DNA of 64,000 nt, taken from Rapana venosa (Eukaryota; Mollusca; Gastropoda; Neogastropoda; Muricidae). The notes below the pieces were generated by a model. The model saw only the letters and a program-made list of their open reading frames with translations. It made no database searches and was not told the origin of the DNA. Position numbers and translations under genes: made by a program. The stretch lies in assembly GCA_028751875.1 (NCBI GenBank), contig CM054143.1, forward strand, positions 61,542,431 to 61,606,430. Direction: 5' to 3'. Position 1 is the stretch's first letter, and every line of letters starts with the position of its first letter. Shown here one piece after another: positions 1 through 13,300 of the stretch.

Positions 1-730
1 GAATCATTGATTGGGTCATTTCTGATTTTAACATGAGTGGTTCAGTCCTCTAATTGGTACTAAGCAGATGCTCTCTTGTGTTTATGTGTTCTGAATCTTG
101 AGAGACCAGTTGTGCCAGAGGCAGAGTTCACTCAATCATTGACTGAATGACTCATTGAGTCAATTGTATCAATGTATGCCAAGGGCAAGGTTCAATTCCC
201 ACGTCCAGTACTGGCACTAGTGGCAGTAGGTGTCAAGACACACTCACACAATGTGAGAGTGACACTGCCACTGATGACTTAAGAACAATGGCAAATTCTT
301 TTATTTCGAGGATAATGAATACGTGCTTTTTTTACATCCAGTCCCTGCCCGTAGGGATACATCTTAATAACCCAATAGTCAATACTCATACTCTCAGTCT
401 CACACAGTAGAAACACTGATGAAGCGGCCTGCACTGCCCCCTGAGAGCATGTCGCTATTTTTTTGCCCTTTCCAGTGATTCTCAGACCACAGGCAAAAAA
501 ACCCTCCACGATCCACAGTTTCTCTAAGATAACCAGAGAAAACAAACTGAAATAAAGCTTTGGCCATGACAGTTGTCACTTAACAATTTAGAATCGATTA
601 TGCAATTCCCCACCCTTTCTGAACCTTAAAGGAATATCTCTCAGTGAATTCTGACACCGCACAACAATATGATAAGGAGCATACATGTATTAGAAAGCAA
701 TACGAATTTAAAAACAAAACTCCGTGACCC
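1..730. other. Upstream intergenic sequence
   Basis: No coding segment is supported here. It is AT-rich sequence with a truncated SINE-B tail at about 297-365 in minus orientation, recognised because the same block (cgaggataatg, then catccagtccc) recurs at 38780 and 57245. It lies just upstream of the probable ZC3H18 promoter. Confidence 0.5.
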
Positions 731-759
731 AAACCTTGAACGATAATAATTCTCCCACG

Positions 760-850
760 TCCATTTTCAACGCGACTTTATTTCCGGTTCCCACGTGACC
801 TTTTTCCTCCAATCATAATGAAGCAATGGCAGCCTTCATCGAGGATTATC
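760..850 (+). promoter_or_regulatory. Candidate ZC3H18 promoter
   Basis: A short cluster of typical housekeeping-promoter motifs stands in AT-rich DNA: an ETS-like ttccgg (782-787), an E-box cacgtg (792-797) and a CCAAT box (809-813), with several CpGs nearby. It lies just upstream of a segment ending in good splice donors (940 and 1092). The start site is not visible from sequence alone, so the promoter role is inferred. Confidence 0.4.
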
Positions 851-1091
851 CGTGACGCTCGAAACGGACGTATTTTTACATTTTTTGGTGTTTGTTGGAG
901 GTCAGCAGCTAATCATTATCAAAGTTGACAGAGCAAAGGGTATGTTGGAAGTTAGTGTTCCGTCAGTTTTGAATATAGATATGCTGTATAAGTGTATTAC
1001 TCTGGAAAGTGCTATTAGTAGATGTGTTGGTTTTTGAGCACGCTTTTGCCACATTTTGTGACATTTTAGCGAACTGTTTTCTCATCTAGGG
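830..1091 (+). other. ZC3H18: Candidate non-coding first exon (5' UTR) of ZC3H18
   Basis: The first coding exon has a splice acceptor only 15 bases upstream of its ATG, so a 5' UTR exon must lie upstream. Two donor-like sites fit: g|gtatgt with GT at 940 and the stronger g|gtaagt with GT at 1092. The 5' boundary given is arbitrary. There is no protein evidence here, and the short reading frame inside is not conserved-looking. Confidence 0.35.
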
Positions 1092-4000
1092 GTAAGTATT
1101 AACCTCTATACCAGCAAACCGCAATAAAACTTTCTGATACAGTGTTTTCTGGTCTTGTTGAAGCATGTCGTGAAATGGTTTTGACTACTTTTTGTTCACA
1201 TTATGGGTGCGATTGATTGAAGTAAACTAAACTAGTAAACAATATTTAATGATCTACGAAATATTTTGCCTCCTGCCTGAATGTGACATAAAAAATGTAT
1301 CTTCTCCTACACCCAGATGGGGTTGGTGCACTGTCCTAACCATTATGGTTTCCATTTGGACAATTGCAGCATGCAGATCATTGCTTTATGCTATACTACC
1401 GTTACTAGTTCTATCTTATCTAGGTTACTGTACACAACATGTCGGCATATCAATCAGCCATGTTTTATATTACACAATGTTAGATGTGCAAAAATTGTTC
1501 GCTTTTCAACTTTCCATCATGAAACAGCCAAATTTTGTGTTTCTTCTATGTAGAAAGCTAGAACGACATCAAGATGTAAATTGTGAAATAGAAAAATATA
1601 AATGAGTAATTCTCCACTTTTGGGACCAAAAACAAGAAAATCAAAATCATGAAATGGCTCAATTTCTAAATTTAATGATAAAGCCTTTATTCTGGGTTTT
1701 TTTGGAACAGCCAAATGATTAAAGATTTCTTAGACATTATCAAAACAGCTGGAAGTGGTTCCTATCGTCTAATGCAAATGAAGTTATGTGTTCTAGAAAA
1801 GTGACAGCATTTTACTGTGAGTGTGACACCATATAGTGTCTATAACTATAATTTTAAAAGAAAATCTTAATTTTAAACAAACTGCAATTTAAGTTAAAGT
1901 TACTCATCAGTAGCAGCCATTAGACATAAAAGAGGCAAAAACTATTTTTAAATTATGGGAGTAGGTACCTGCATTAAGTGTTTACAGGGAGTGATGACAG
2001 TATCACTCAGTGAAGACATCCTGGACCAGCATTCAATGAACACCTCAGTATTGTTAGTTATAGCTTGTAGGTTAAAGCCATGGAATGGGAAACGGATTGT
2101 GCAGAACACAGCTCTGAGGGGGGGCTTTAAATATTTTGTGGTAACAGCATTACGCGTGACACCAATCATGACAGTTGTGAAAAACCCAAAGCAAATAATT
2201 GATGTAAAACAATAATTGTATTTAAGAAATTTTGATTACTAAGATTATGATGATTATCTGAACATGAACAGTAACAGACAAGGATCCTGAAGAAAATGTT
2301 CATTTGTTTGTGTATTTCTACATGGTACAAAAAGGCAGTCACATGAAAAAAAGAAGAAAAACCTCATTTCTTCCTGTATAAACTAACCAATAAGACATGG
2401 TCAACTAACTAGAATTATAAATAAAAAATTCTTTAAAGTCAATAGAATTAAGACAAAGAAGCAATTAGCTCATATAATTATAAAAAGATGGTTAATTGAC
2501 TGGCATTCAGAGGGAAAAAAATTAATTAAAGGGAAAAGACATCCTTATCTAAAGCTCATATTTCACCTGAAAATTCAATGTGTAAATTGTAAAGTGAAAT
2601 TTTGCCTATGTGACAATCATATTTACAAAACTGGTTTTAAAAAAACAACACCCACAAATCCCCCCAAAGAAACTGTAACTTAGGTTGCATTATGACGTCA
2701 TAAATGAACAAACTCTTGACGTCACAGACTGAATGGCAGGAACATTACCAAACAATTTTCCAACTGATTTTTTTTCTCTTAGATTACATCACTTGACTGA
2801 TGTATGACCAATGAATGTGACAAAACATGTAAGATAATGTAAAGTTCAACAGAGGATGCTATTTCACAGCACAATTTGAGAACAAATGTTTATTTCATGT
2901 GACTTCTTTTCAATTACACATATCTCATTACATTCTTCAACTTTGTCAACCAGACCATAACATCAAACTTGAAAGAACAAAGAATACTGACACCAGAACA
3001 TATGGAAACATACTTTCTGCCAAATCATTTGCAAACTTAGAGGAAAACATTTACCAAAAGTGAATATATTAAGCCTGATTTTGCCATCAGATGATCATTC
3101 CACAGACTCCCATAACACGCATTTCATTCAAAAAGATGTGACACCACACACATTTTTGCATATTCTCATCCTTCAAAAGCTCACAAAAACATCACAGATA
3201 TGTTTACTATCCCACAATTCATCATGAGGTATAAAAAATGGCCAGCTGATGTGTGTGATAAAATTTTACTATTACTAAAAACTATGCTTTTGAATTTTGC
3301 ATGTTATGAACTTCTGTGCATTTCATCAGTGACACCAAATGGATTTTTTCAGATTACATGTACATGCTTGGTTTGAATTATTAAAATGCAGCTTCATATA
3401 AGTTTTTACTGGATAAATAATCATTTTTAACCAACTTGCATTCAATTATCTGCTAATTTGTGGCAGAAGGCAAAAAAATCAGTTATGAACTGTGACACCG
3501 CTTGTAATGTACGTTACCTGAAATTGATGGTCATTGTCTGCCAAGATGACTCATTAAAAACACCAGTTTTCCATGTGAATACTTCAATGCATCTTTAACC
3601 TTTAGTTCTGTATAAGAATTTTTTTTATTAGGGTTACAATTGTTGCAGTAATGAACTTTAGAAGTAAGCAGGGGTAAGCATTCCTGTTTTCGGCGGCCAT
3701 TTTTAGGCCATTTTTGTCAGAAATTTCTCTCTCATAAACATAATTTTCTGTTTTGGGTCTTTTGGCTGCTCACACTGTTTCCTTGATGTATATGAAATTC
3801 ATTAAATGAAGATAAATGATTCAAACATAGTTTATTCAAGTGTAGTTAAATGTTTTTCTGGGTGACCCCAACAGTGGAGAACAACTCAAATATACTGTTG
3901 GCTACTGGGGTGTAAGCTTAGGCCTATTATTTATTAATTAATCAGATGTTTAGTTATTTAAATCTAGATGCCAACAGTCACTGGCCATAAACCTGTGTTC

Positions 4001-4388
4001 AAGTTACAGTTTTGGTCTCTACGGGGTGGAGAGAATATTGATATTTTTTATGAGTATGAGCATAAAAACTTGTGGCTTGTGACAATTTGGAAGATTCTAC
4101 AGTGTTGATTCTAGGGGGCACCCTTGCGGGATTCCCGCAATTTTTTCTAAATTGGTACAAAATGATATGGGCAGTGCGCCCTAATGGACACCAAAAAAAT
4201 CCAGGATAGCGCGTATATTTGTACAAACACAGTGCACCATTGCAACTACTGTTTGTATAATCTCTAAATTTAAAAGCTACTTCCGCCAAAGTTTTCCATC
4301 GATGCCTCTGATGGACTAAGCCGTTTGATATTGGCTTCCTCTCATCTAGATCTAGATCTGTCTGAATGTGGAAATTGTACATATTTTA

Positions 4389-4431
4389 CCGCCCCCCCCC
4401 CCCCCCCTCTCTCTCTCTCTCTTCTCTCTCT

Positions 4432-4471
<40 letters not shown>

Positions 4472-4474
4472 TCT

Positions 4475-4561
<87 letters not shown>

Positions 4562-4770
4562 ACTCTGAATGTAGAACTAGAAATAATAAATTGGGTTTGA
4601 CCTTCCCCTCTCTCTCCCTCTTTCCCTCTCTCCCTCACCCTCTCTCTACCTCTCTCCTTCCCTCCCTCCCCCCTCTCTCTCCCCCCCTCACTTTCTCCCC
4701 CTTTCTCCCCACCTCTCTATCCCCTCCACCCCCCCCCCCCCCCCCCCCCCCATCTCTCTCTCTCCCCTGG
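4389..4770. repeat. (CT)n microsatellite with C runs
   Basis: A nearly pure CT dinucleotide tract occupies about 4407-4560. It is preceded by a C run at about 4391-4407 and followed to 4770 by interrupted CT/CCCT sequence with a 20-plus C run near 4731-4750. The strand-specific Leu/Ser, Arg/Glu and Pro reading frames over it are composition artefacts. Confidence 0.95.
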
Positions 4771-5034
4771 TCTTGAGTACTTACCAGTACAACAGATTAA
4801 CAGCAACACTTAAGGTGAATATTTTATACTTTCTGCCTAGTATCTGCCTGTTAGTTTTCTTTCTGTTCATTGAAAAATAGCAGAAACTAGGAGTACTGAG
4901 GGTACTGCAAGCAAAGACGACTTCAGTACTTGTCCCCTTTTTTAATTTTATGAAGTGAAGCAGAAGGGGTGGGAGATAACGCCCTCTTTTTTCATTTTAG
5001 GGACCCTTTTTTTGAAATCCTAGAATCGACACTG

Positions 5035-5062
5035 TTCTCTCTCTCTCTCTCCTCTCTCTCCT

Positions 5063-5095
<33 letters not shown>

Positions 5096-5181
5096 GAGTA
5101 AGTTGGTACTTCTTCTCCTCTTCTGTCTCGTCTCTGTCTCTCCGTTGACTTCTCTCTCTGTCGTCTTCGTCTCTCTCTCTC

Positions 5182-5213
<32 letters not shown>

Positions 5214-5260
5214 CCTCTCTCCCCTCTCTCTCTCTCCCCCTCTCTCTCTTCTCTCACACT
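5035..5260. repeat. Second (CT)n array in intron 1
   Basis: CT-rich simple sequence occurs in two blocks (about 5035-5097 and 5150-5260) around a short unique segment. It is on the same strand as the 4.4 kb array and gives a very pyrimidine-rich intron 1 transcript. Confidence 0.9.
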
Positions 5261-5688
5261 CTCATGCTCTTACGAGTCTTACTCTTAGTCAAGATTACTT
5301 GTAACTCAAGTTACTGCTAGTAACTTCTGTGTTGGCAGTATTGACTGTTGTCTGACTTGCCTTTGATATTATTTGTGAAATTGTGTTAATCCTGAATGAA
5401 TAGCAAAGAAAATCATGCAACAGTGAGACTCTACTGTCTATCTATAGACTTAAAATTTTAATTACTGTAGTCATCATTTTAGTTTTTACAATGTAAAGGT
5501 TAATCTATCAAAACCCATGATTGATTTGCTACATTAAAAATTTTTTAAACTAGAAGTGGATTCAATATAATAATATAATAATATCACACCTTCATTGTTG
5601 CTCAGGTTTTTAAAAATTTTGTTTTGCTTTTGTTTTTTACTAAGTATATGTATCCCTGGAATTTCAGGAAATATTTTGTCTGTTGCAG

Positions 5689-7313
5689 TAGTATCCTGCT
5701 CGAATGGATGCTGCTGGGAATGGAGAACCTCCTGCAGAGGGGCAGGATAGCAAGCAGGATATCAGTGATGATAGTGATAGTGGGCAAGTCATCATCGAAC
5801 TGGATCAGTCTCAGATTGCCAGTCCTTCAGATTCCGAGGAAGAGAAGCATGTTCCCCCATCCCCATCAAAACAAGAGGCATCCTTTAACAAAACAGCAGA
5901 CTCAGAGTACTTAGATGCTGTGTCAGATGTGGATGACATTCCTGATGACAATGATGATGAAGATAATGCACAACCGCTACCTGCGCAAAGCAGTGAGTCA
6001 GTTACAGAGGAGTCAACAAAAGCTGCTGCTGACCATAACACACAAAGCACAAGTGACAGACTTGAACAACATGACAGTGAAGGCTGTTTGTCTCAAAGTT
6101 CAGAGGTTGCACTCACCTCAACCACACCTGAAGGCAGTGATATTGTAGATTCAGTCAAATGCAGTAACATAGCTGATTCAGTCAAACACAAAGAAGAAAG
6201 TATAGAGTCAGATTTTACAACCCACATTAACTCAGGGGCAGCTGAACCAGCTGTAAAAGATTCGCTGATTCCAGAAAGCACCACACTGTCAGATAAAGAA
6301 AGGACTGAGAAAGTGTCTCCTGCAGACACAGCCACAGTGTCTTCAAATTCCCACATAGAGAATGAAGGAGAAGACTGCACTGAAGAAAAAGGGTCCAATC
6401 AGACAGTTAAGGATGTGTCTTCAGATGCTGTTGTCAGCAAGGAGTCTGAAGGCAACCAACAGAAACAAAAGAAGAGGCTCCAAAAGCAAAGAGTTCAAGT
6501 GATTTATTTGCCATCGCTGATGACGTATCAGATGTTTCCAGTGAAGGTGAGGCCCCTCTGTCTCCTGTGGAGGAGGAGGAGGAGGACAAACCCTCTGTGG
6601 AGAAACTTTATCAAGAGGCAGCTCACCAGGCTGAGGCCTTGGCTCCACTTGGAGCAGAGCCTGTGTCTGAGCCAGAGAGCGGAGAAGACATGGGTTCTGA
6701 TGAGTCATCGCCTGTCCACTCCCCTGATTATAGCTCCCCTGTTGTTGTAACATCCACTTCTCGTATTTCTTTAGGTAGTGGAGACTATGCTGATGTTCGG
6801 GCCCGTGCAACAAGCCGTAGCCCTCGCAAGAGTGACTCTGCCATTATCTCAGATTCTGCATCAAGTATACAACCTACAGATAGGTCAGATCGATTATCTC
6901 TTGAAGACGGCATCATTCCAGTCACTCTCAGCACATCAGACAATAAACTCGATCTCTCAGCCTCCATGGATATGGAAAACATATCTGATGACGAAAACAT
7001 TGGTGAAGACAACGATAGTGAAGATACCTCAGGGGAGATAGAAGATGAACCAGAAGAAGTCAAAGGAGAGGAAACTGTCAGTAGCTCAACCCAGCAGGCT
7101 GAAGAAGAAGGGCAAAAAGCATCTCTAGAGGAGAAAAGTGTAGATGGGGAACCTGCGCGTCACCCCATCATGATCGCCTCATTAGGCGACAAACAGCAAG
7201 TACAAACCCACTTCAGTGAAGAGCAGGTGGAGCTGGACTATGAAGATGTGGATGGTGAGGGGGATGCTGATGAAGGGGAAATCAAACCTGAGGATGAAGA
7301 CGATGGCAAAGAG
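5689..7313 (+). CDS. ZC3H18: ZC3H18 exon 2: start codon and acidic N-terminus
   Basis: The acceptor is tgttgcag and the start codon is at 5704 (MDAAGNGEPP). The exon encodes about 537 residues rich in Ser, Asp and Glu, with EGEIKPEDEDDGKE at the end and a clean phase-0 donor gag|gtcagt. The frame used at the start (5704 onward) stops making sense after about 6465, and sensible acidic coding continues one frame over (EEAPKAKSSSDLFAIADD, then on to 7313). This is what one base missing from the A run 6467-6470 would give. Low-complexity acidic sequence cannot itself identify the family; position and the following exons do. Confidence 0.85.
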
Positions 7314-10300
7314 GTCAGTGGTCTTGAAAGAGGAGGAAGAAAACTGTTTCATGATAATGGTAGATGATAGTGGCCAGTATTTATTTTTTAAATGCATGCA
7401 AATGTAATAATGTTCTTAAAATATGAAAACTCAGAAAAGTAGAAAACTATGTCCCTTTGCCATTTTGTGTGTGTGTGTTTTGTTTCACTATCAGTGTAGC
7501 TTGTAGCAAGATCGCTTGATAAAAAAAACTGGGGGAAAACCACTAAAAATGTGATTGCTGTCAATGCCTGGTCAGTGTGGTCACTGGTAATATGATTGCT
7601 GTCAATTTCTGGTCAGTGTGGTCACTGGTTTACTTTGCATGTTAATTGTTATGCCCATGTCAGGTTTCCTCTTTTACATTAATGAAATCAGGTTTACAAC
7701 TTTAACAAGCTACTAGTCTGACAAGAAGCTGATGTGATGTTGATGTTAACAGAAAGGAAAGAGCTACAACCTTAAATTAACTGAGAACATGTATCACACA
7801 AGTTTACACCACACAGTTGACATTGGATGTTGAAGTAGTCGAAGTAGTAGTGGTGGTAAGAACCTAAGGAAGGTGCCAGGGATTGATGCTCCTCACCCTT
7901 TTCCCCTCTCTGGCTTTGACTTTAAATGTTTAGGAGTGGGTAGGGGGTCGGTCCTCTGCTGACTCAGTTGTAAACTTCTTTGAGGCAGTTTTTTTTTTTC
8001 TAATTCAGATTCTAGATTCAAGATTCTTCTTTTCCTTTACTTTTTCCTCCTCCTCCCCCATATGCATAAACACACTACATTCTTCCTCCCTTTTATGGAT
8101 GTATTCAGTATTCTATACTCATCTCACAAGTGACACCTCATCTTCAGCCATCCAACCCCCATTTTTAAAGAAAGAAATTACTTTGATAAGATTTTAGATG
8201 CTTTTAAAAATTAATTGTATTCTCAAATACCTCATGATTAGTGCCAATAATAAAGAAGAATTAGTACACATTATGTTGATTTGTAGTACTTGCTGTTAAA
8301 GTATTACCCATGGATACAACCCCCCCACCTATTTGTTATCAGTTGGTCTGAAAAAATAAACATCTAAAATACCAGCTCAAAAGAGGCAAATTAATGAAGT
8401 TTACTTCCATAATAATTGATGAAAACACCCCCTTTTTCCTGCCAGAAGAAGTTTGCTTGTTGCCATCAAACAAGGCACATGTACTTTTTATGAAAAAAAG
8501 CTGCTGTCCCTCTGATGTATACATGATGTCAGTTCCTAGTTCATTTTCTGTTTTCTACAGGTTGTTTTTTTGTTTGGTTGGTTGGTTATGTTGTTGTTGG
8601 GTTTTTTGTTGGTGGTGGTGGTGTTTTTGTTGTCCGCCCCCCCCTCCCAGATTGATTTTAAAGGAATTTGATGCAGTGTGAAGTGCCTTTTTTTTTCTTT
8701 TCTTTTTTTTAGGAAGGAGAGGATTCTACCAGGGATGAAGGAGAAATTGATGATGTGAGTAAATGATATGATAATCATGGCTAACTTTCTCTCTTTTGTT
8801 TGAGACAATTAAGTGCTTAAAAAATTTGCGTTTGATTTTATATTATAAATTACATCAGCTGGGTTTGTTTTTTTTAATCTGTAAAAATGTAATTGAATAA
8901 ATGTTCAATTTGATTTGTTTTTGTTTTATTAATTTTGTTTTTCATTCTTTGTTGTTGTTGGGTTTGTTTGGGGTTCGTTTTGTTTGTTTTTTGGTGGGGG
9001 TGTGTGATGGGGGTGGGGCGGATGTTTGTAGAGGGTTTTTTTTGTTTGGGTGGGGGTAGGGTTAACATTAATCAGAGAGAGAAAATTATGGGTTTTATTT
9101 TTTTAGTTCATGAGTAAATCATCTCTAAATGAGTGTTTATTGCATCAGTTCAAAAAAAAAAAAAAGACGGTTTGATAGCCTAGTGGTTTTTGCATTAGAT
9201 TCATGACCTGATGGCTATCTGAGGACGCGGGTTCCCTCACTGATACTGTGATAGTGATGATGTATAAATCTATTACTGTATTAGAAGTATTACTATAGGA
9301 TTTTCCTCTGAAAAACATTGGTTCTGATTTGAATCCCCTGCAAATCACTGATGAGCTAATGTATATGATATTCTGAACTCATCAGAAGTCTTGTATGCTC
9401 ACTATGTAGCCATTTACAAAGGCATGCATAGTGCTTTGTTGAAATAAAAACATTTCTTAGAAGGGAAGGTCTGACCTATGGCCAAGATGTGGATGTCATG
9501 AACAAATCCAGCCTACTTTTGCAGTCAGAGTCTGTGAGGGGCTAGGTCCACCAGGCCAGTTCAAACCTGCCAAAGCAAGATCATACAGTGCAGGTCTGCA
9601 AGGCTCAGTGTACTGTTGTGCCCCAAGGACTCTCTAACAGTAACATGACATGGGAGTTAACAGAAGTCATTCAGTGTTCTTCTCGACATTGTCTTGTCTG
9701 TTGTAAGAGATATAATTTATCTTAGGGCTCCCTCCCTCCTCCCCCCCCACAACAACAACACAACAACGACAAACAAAATAAAGAAAAAAACAATTTTTAA
9801 AAACCCAACAAACGAAACAACGTCAACAAAACCGAACCAAACCAAAACAAAACAGCAGTACACCCCCTCCCCTCCCACACACACCCCCACCCCCAAAAAC
9901 TAAGATATTTGTTCTTTAGCTTATTTTCATGTTTTGACTTTTGGTCTAAAGTTACTTACACAAGTTAGAGTGCATTCTTCATTTCTTTTGACTTCAGTCT
10001 TCAGTGCTTCCTATGCCAAAACAAAAATTGTCTTAAGTGTCAAAGATTATTAACCTAAGGCTAATGGCTAAACTCCCTCTTTTCTCAGTTCTCTCTTCTC
10101 AACCCTTACCATGCACACAGGACTCTGCCCTCGACTGTATTGATTTTCTGATCCCATCTGATCTTTAAGCTGGTGTTTTTGATAGTGAGGGTGGTGATTG
10201 CTAGAGCTATATCACTCTGTGTGTGCGTGTGTACATGTGTGTGTGTGTGTGTGTGTTATAGGTGTGTGTGTGTGTTATAGTACTGTGTGTGTGGTGTGGT

Positions 10301-13300
10301 GTGTGCGTGCATACGTGTATGCATGCATGTGTGTGTGTGTGACTTGAAGAGCAGTGTTTATAAAGTTTAGGACAGGTTATTATCGATTATGACGGGTTAG
10401 ATTATCATTTTGTTATCACCGAATTCATGTCTTTAACTTATGTAGTTTAAATTAAATTAAATTTTGATAATTCTTTTCTGTAACTATATAAAAAGTGGTC
10501 AGAAAACAAAGTGTTCAACATTGTGTGTGTTGTGTTATGTGTTTGTTATGTGTCAGGATGATGATTGTGAAGAAGGAGAGATCAAAGAACCAGGGGTCAC
10601 AAAGAAGCCCTTTGTCAAGCCCACCTGTCGTTTCTTCCTGCGTGGCACCTGCACCTGGGGGCTCAACTGCCGCTTTCTCCACCCAGGGGTCAATGACAAA
10701 GGTCAGTGTTCATAAAGGGGAAAGTCTGGCATTGAACTAGAAGTTGAATGTTAAATATTCCAGTAACTTGGTTGTTTGGGTTTTTTAAATCAAAACTTGG
10801 AAAAAAAGGAAGACTTATTCTGTGATTACATGTTTCTCATTGTTAAAAATGTTTTTAATGTAGCCAAGAGGCAGCTGCATGTAGTTTGTACTCCCATTGG
10901 AGTGGGTGTGCTTTTCATTTCAGGGATTTCCTTTCATCAGCCACAACATTTTCACTCACAAAATCACCCCCTCGGGTGTGACTGTATGATGATGTCTTTT
11001 TTTTTCTTTTTCTTTTAAGAATGCAAAGACATAGTCAACTGTATAATACCCATTTTTTTAAAGACCAAACACATAGTAGACTGTATGATGAAGTCATGTT
11101 TGAGGGCAGACATGTAATAAACTACAGATGTGATAAAGTAACTGTCAGGAATACATGTATACTGTATGTGTGCAGGGAACTACCAGATGATAGAACTACC
11201 AGGCCAGAGATGGAACGGACCAGGGGGTGTTGGGGGATCGCCATGGGGACCAGAGGTATGCACGAAGTTGAAACTCTTGCCTGCAGTTGTAAAGTTGGGG
11301 ATAGCTGTCCCTTGCATGATATAAAGTTCTAACTGTGCAGTCTCTGTAGAGATTATACAAGTGGAAAGGTCTTATGTTTTACTGTAGACTGCCAGAGAAT
11401 CTGGATGGGAGAGCGAGGGAGGGGGGAGGGGTGTTAATCACCACAAATGAAATAGTTAGTTGTTGCTTTGGTCCTGGTGGCTAAGGGAAAGAGGAAGTGA
11501 AGATTCAGTCGAGTGAACACTAACACTGACAGTTTTGTGATTTACATGTTGTTGTTCGAGATTTAAAATTTTAGAAGGTGACAGCCCCTATATGGCCTCT
11601 GTGGTCAGTGGGGCTATAAACAAGATTGGATTGTATTTTCAATATGGGTAATATATTGCTTGTAAAACAAAATGAAATAAAAATTACAGCATAATGAAAA
11701 AAAGATTACAACATAATTGTTGCTCTGTTTCCTATCCACTCCACTGACTTTCTTTCATCCCCAGTTTTGGCCTTTAACTGTTTAACTAAGGAAAAGTAGC
11801 AACGCCTTTTTCTTGGGAATTTTGGTCCTGTGATCACTTGCTCCCTTGTCATTATAAGAATTAGTTGTTCTTCTGAAACCTGCAGTGATATTCTGAACTG
11901 TTGCGTAACAATGGTTCCTCAGTAGAGACCATTTTTTTGTTTTGTTTTACAGTAAGAGTTATGGAATGTGATGTCGTTGATTATGTTTGGTGATAGAATT
12001 TGAGGGAATGATTACATTTCCTCTGCTAGAAGAAAGTCAATATTTCAGAATGGATGCCTGCATGTGTATGTATTACAAGTTTGTCTTGAAAGAGCACATG
12101 GAGGTTTAAGTGTGCTTTCAAGTGTGTTTGCATTTGAGTGTATGGACTATTATGCTGTATGTGTCCCTGTTCATGCTTATTACAGAAATACAGGTTATGT
12201 ATGTATACATGAAAACACTTTAATTTATCGTTTTTAGAAAAGAATAAAACGGATACAAAAACTCAACAGATTTGTAATACTCAAAGAGAGAAAAAGAGCA
12301 AGAGCTGTGCAGTACAGTTTAGCAACACAAGAGCTATGCCAGGGGGAAGGGGGCTACGTGATCGCAGATGAAGAGGATGGTGGTTAAATAAATATATAAA
12401 ATGAAATAATTGTCCAGCCTCCTGAGGAACCCATAGACATCCCTCCGCCGCCAGAAGCACCCCCTGTGGAGTCTGCCTGGGAACGGGGTCTACGGCATGC
12501 TAAAGAGGTGAGGGTGGCGTGTGGGTGTATATATGCACATGTGTGTGTGTGTGTGCACCGCCGTGCATGGATTTTTGTCTATGTGAGAGAGCATAGACCT
12601 GTGTACACAGTAAATGTGTATGGTGTGTTTATAAATATGTGTGTAGATGTATTTTTGTGACGTTTTCAAGAGTTCTATGTTCATAAAAAAATGTACAAAT
12701 TCCAGGTTATGGTTTTGGAGGTGATTTTTTGTTTTTTCCTAATAAAGTCAAAGTGATTTGGAGACATTTTTTTTAAATCAAGAAAATTCAGCTGATGTGG
12801 GATAACATACATTAGCTGGAGATAGTATAGAAACAGTTCTGATGGATGACTTTTCTTTCTTTTTTTAAAATGACTGAAAATTACTGATTTTTCAGAATCC
12901 ACTGAAGGAAAAGTATTTGGATAGTGTATTTCTGATTTTAATCCTGCTAAAAAAATTAGGTGGTAAAAAAAAGATTGGGTGTTTTTTTTGGGGGGGTGTG
13001 TTCTGTAAATATGGGCTATGTTGTGTTTGTGCATGCGTGCACATGTGTTTGTGTTTGCTGGAAAAATGGCTTTTTTTTCACCCAATGCTATGTTACCCTT
13101 CATGTTTGTTACATTTCGCAGCAAATCAAAAAAGCCTCTCAGCGGAAGGAGCAAGAGTCCAACTTTGAGGAGAAGCGACTGAACTTGTCGGTGGATGAAG
13201 AGCGAGAAATGAACAAGGAAAACGAGAGGAGGATGGTGGTTCATGTGCCCATTGTCAAGGACCCATACTATGATCAGGCAGCGTGAGTGATCTTGACTGT

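Larger units (their letters stand above)
1092..5688 (+). other. ZC3H18 intron 1
   Basis: About 4.6 kb of AT-rich intron without a supported exon. It includes two cAMP-response-like palindromes (tgacgtca at about 2693 and 2718) and two long CT-rich arrays (listed separately). A good acceptor, tctgttgcag, ends it at 5688. Confidence 0.5.

Noticed and set aside
852..1037. Short upstream frame in the putative 5' UTR exon
   Set aside because: It has no ATG at its start in the DNA (the first codon is gtg) and no conserved look. Exon 2 carries a good start codon just after an acceptor.
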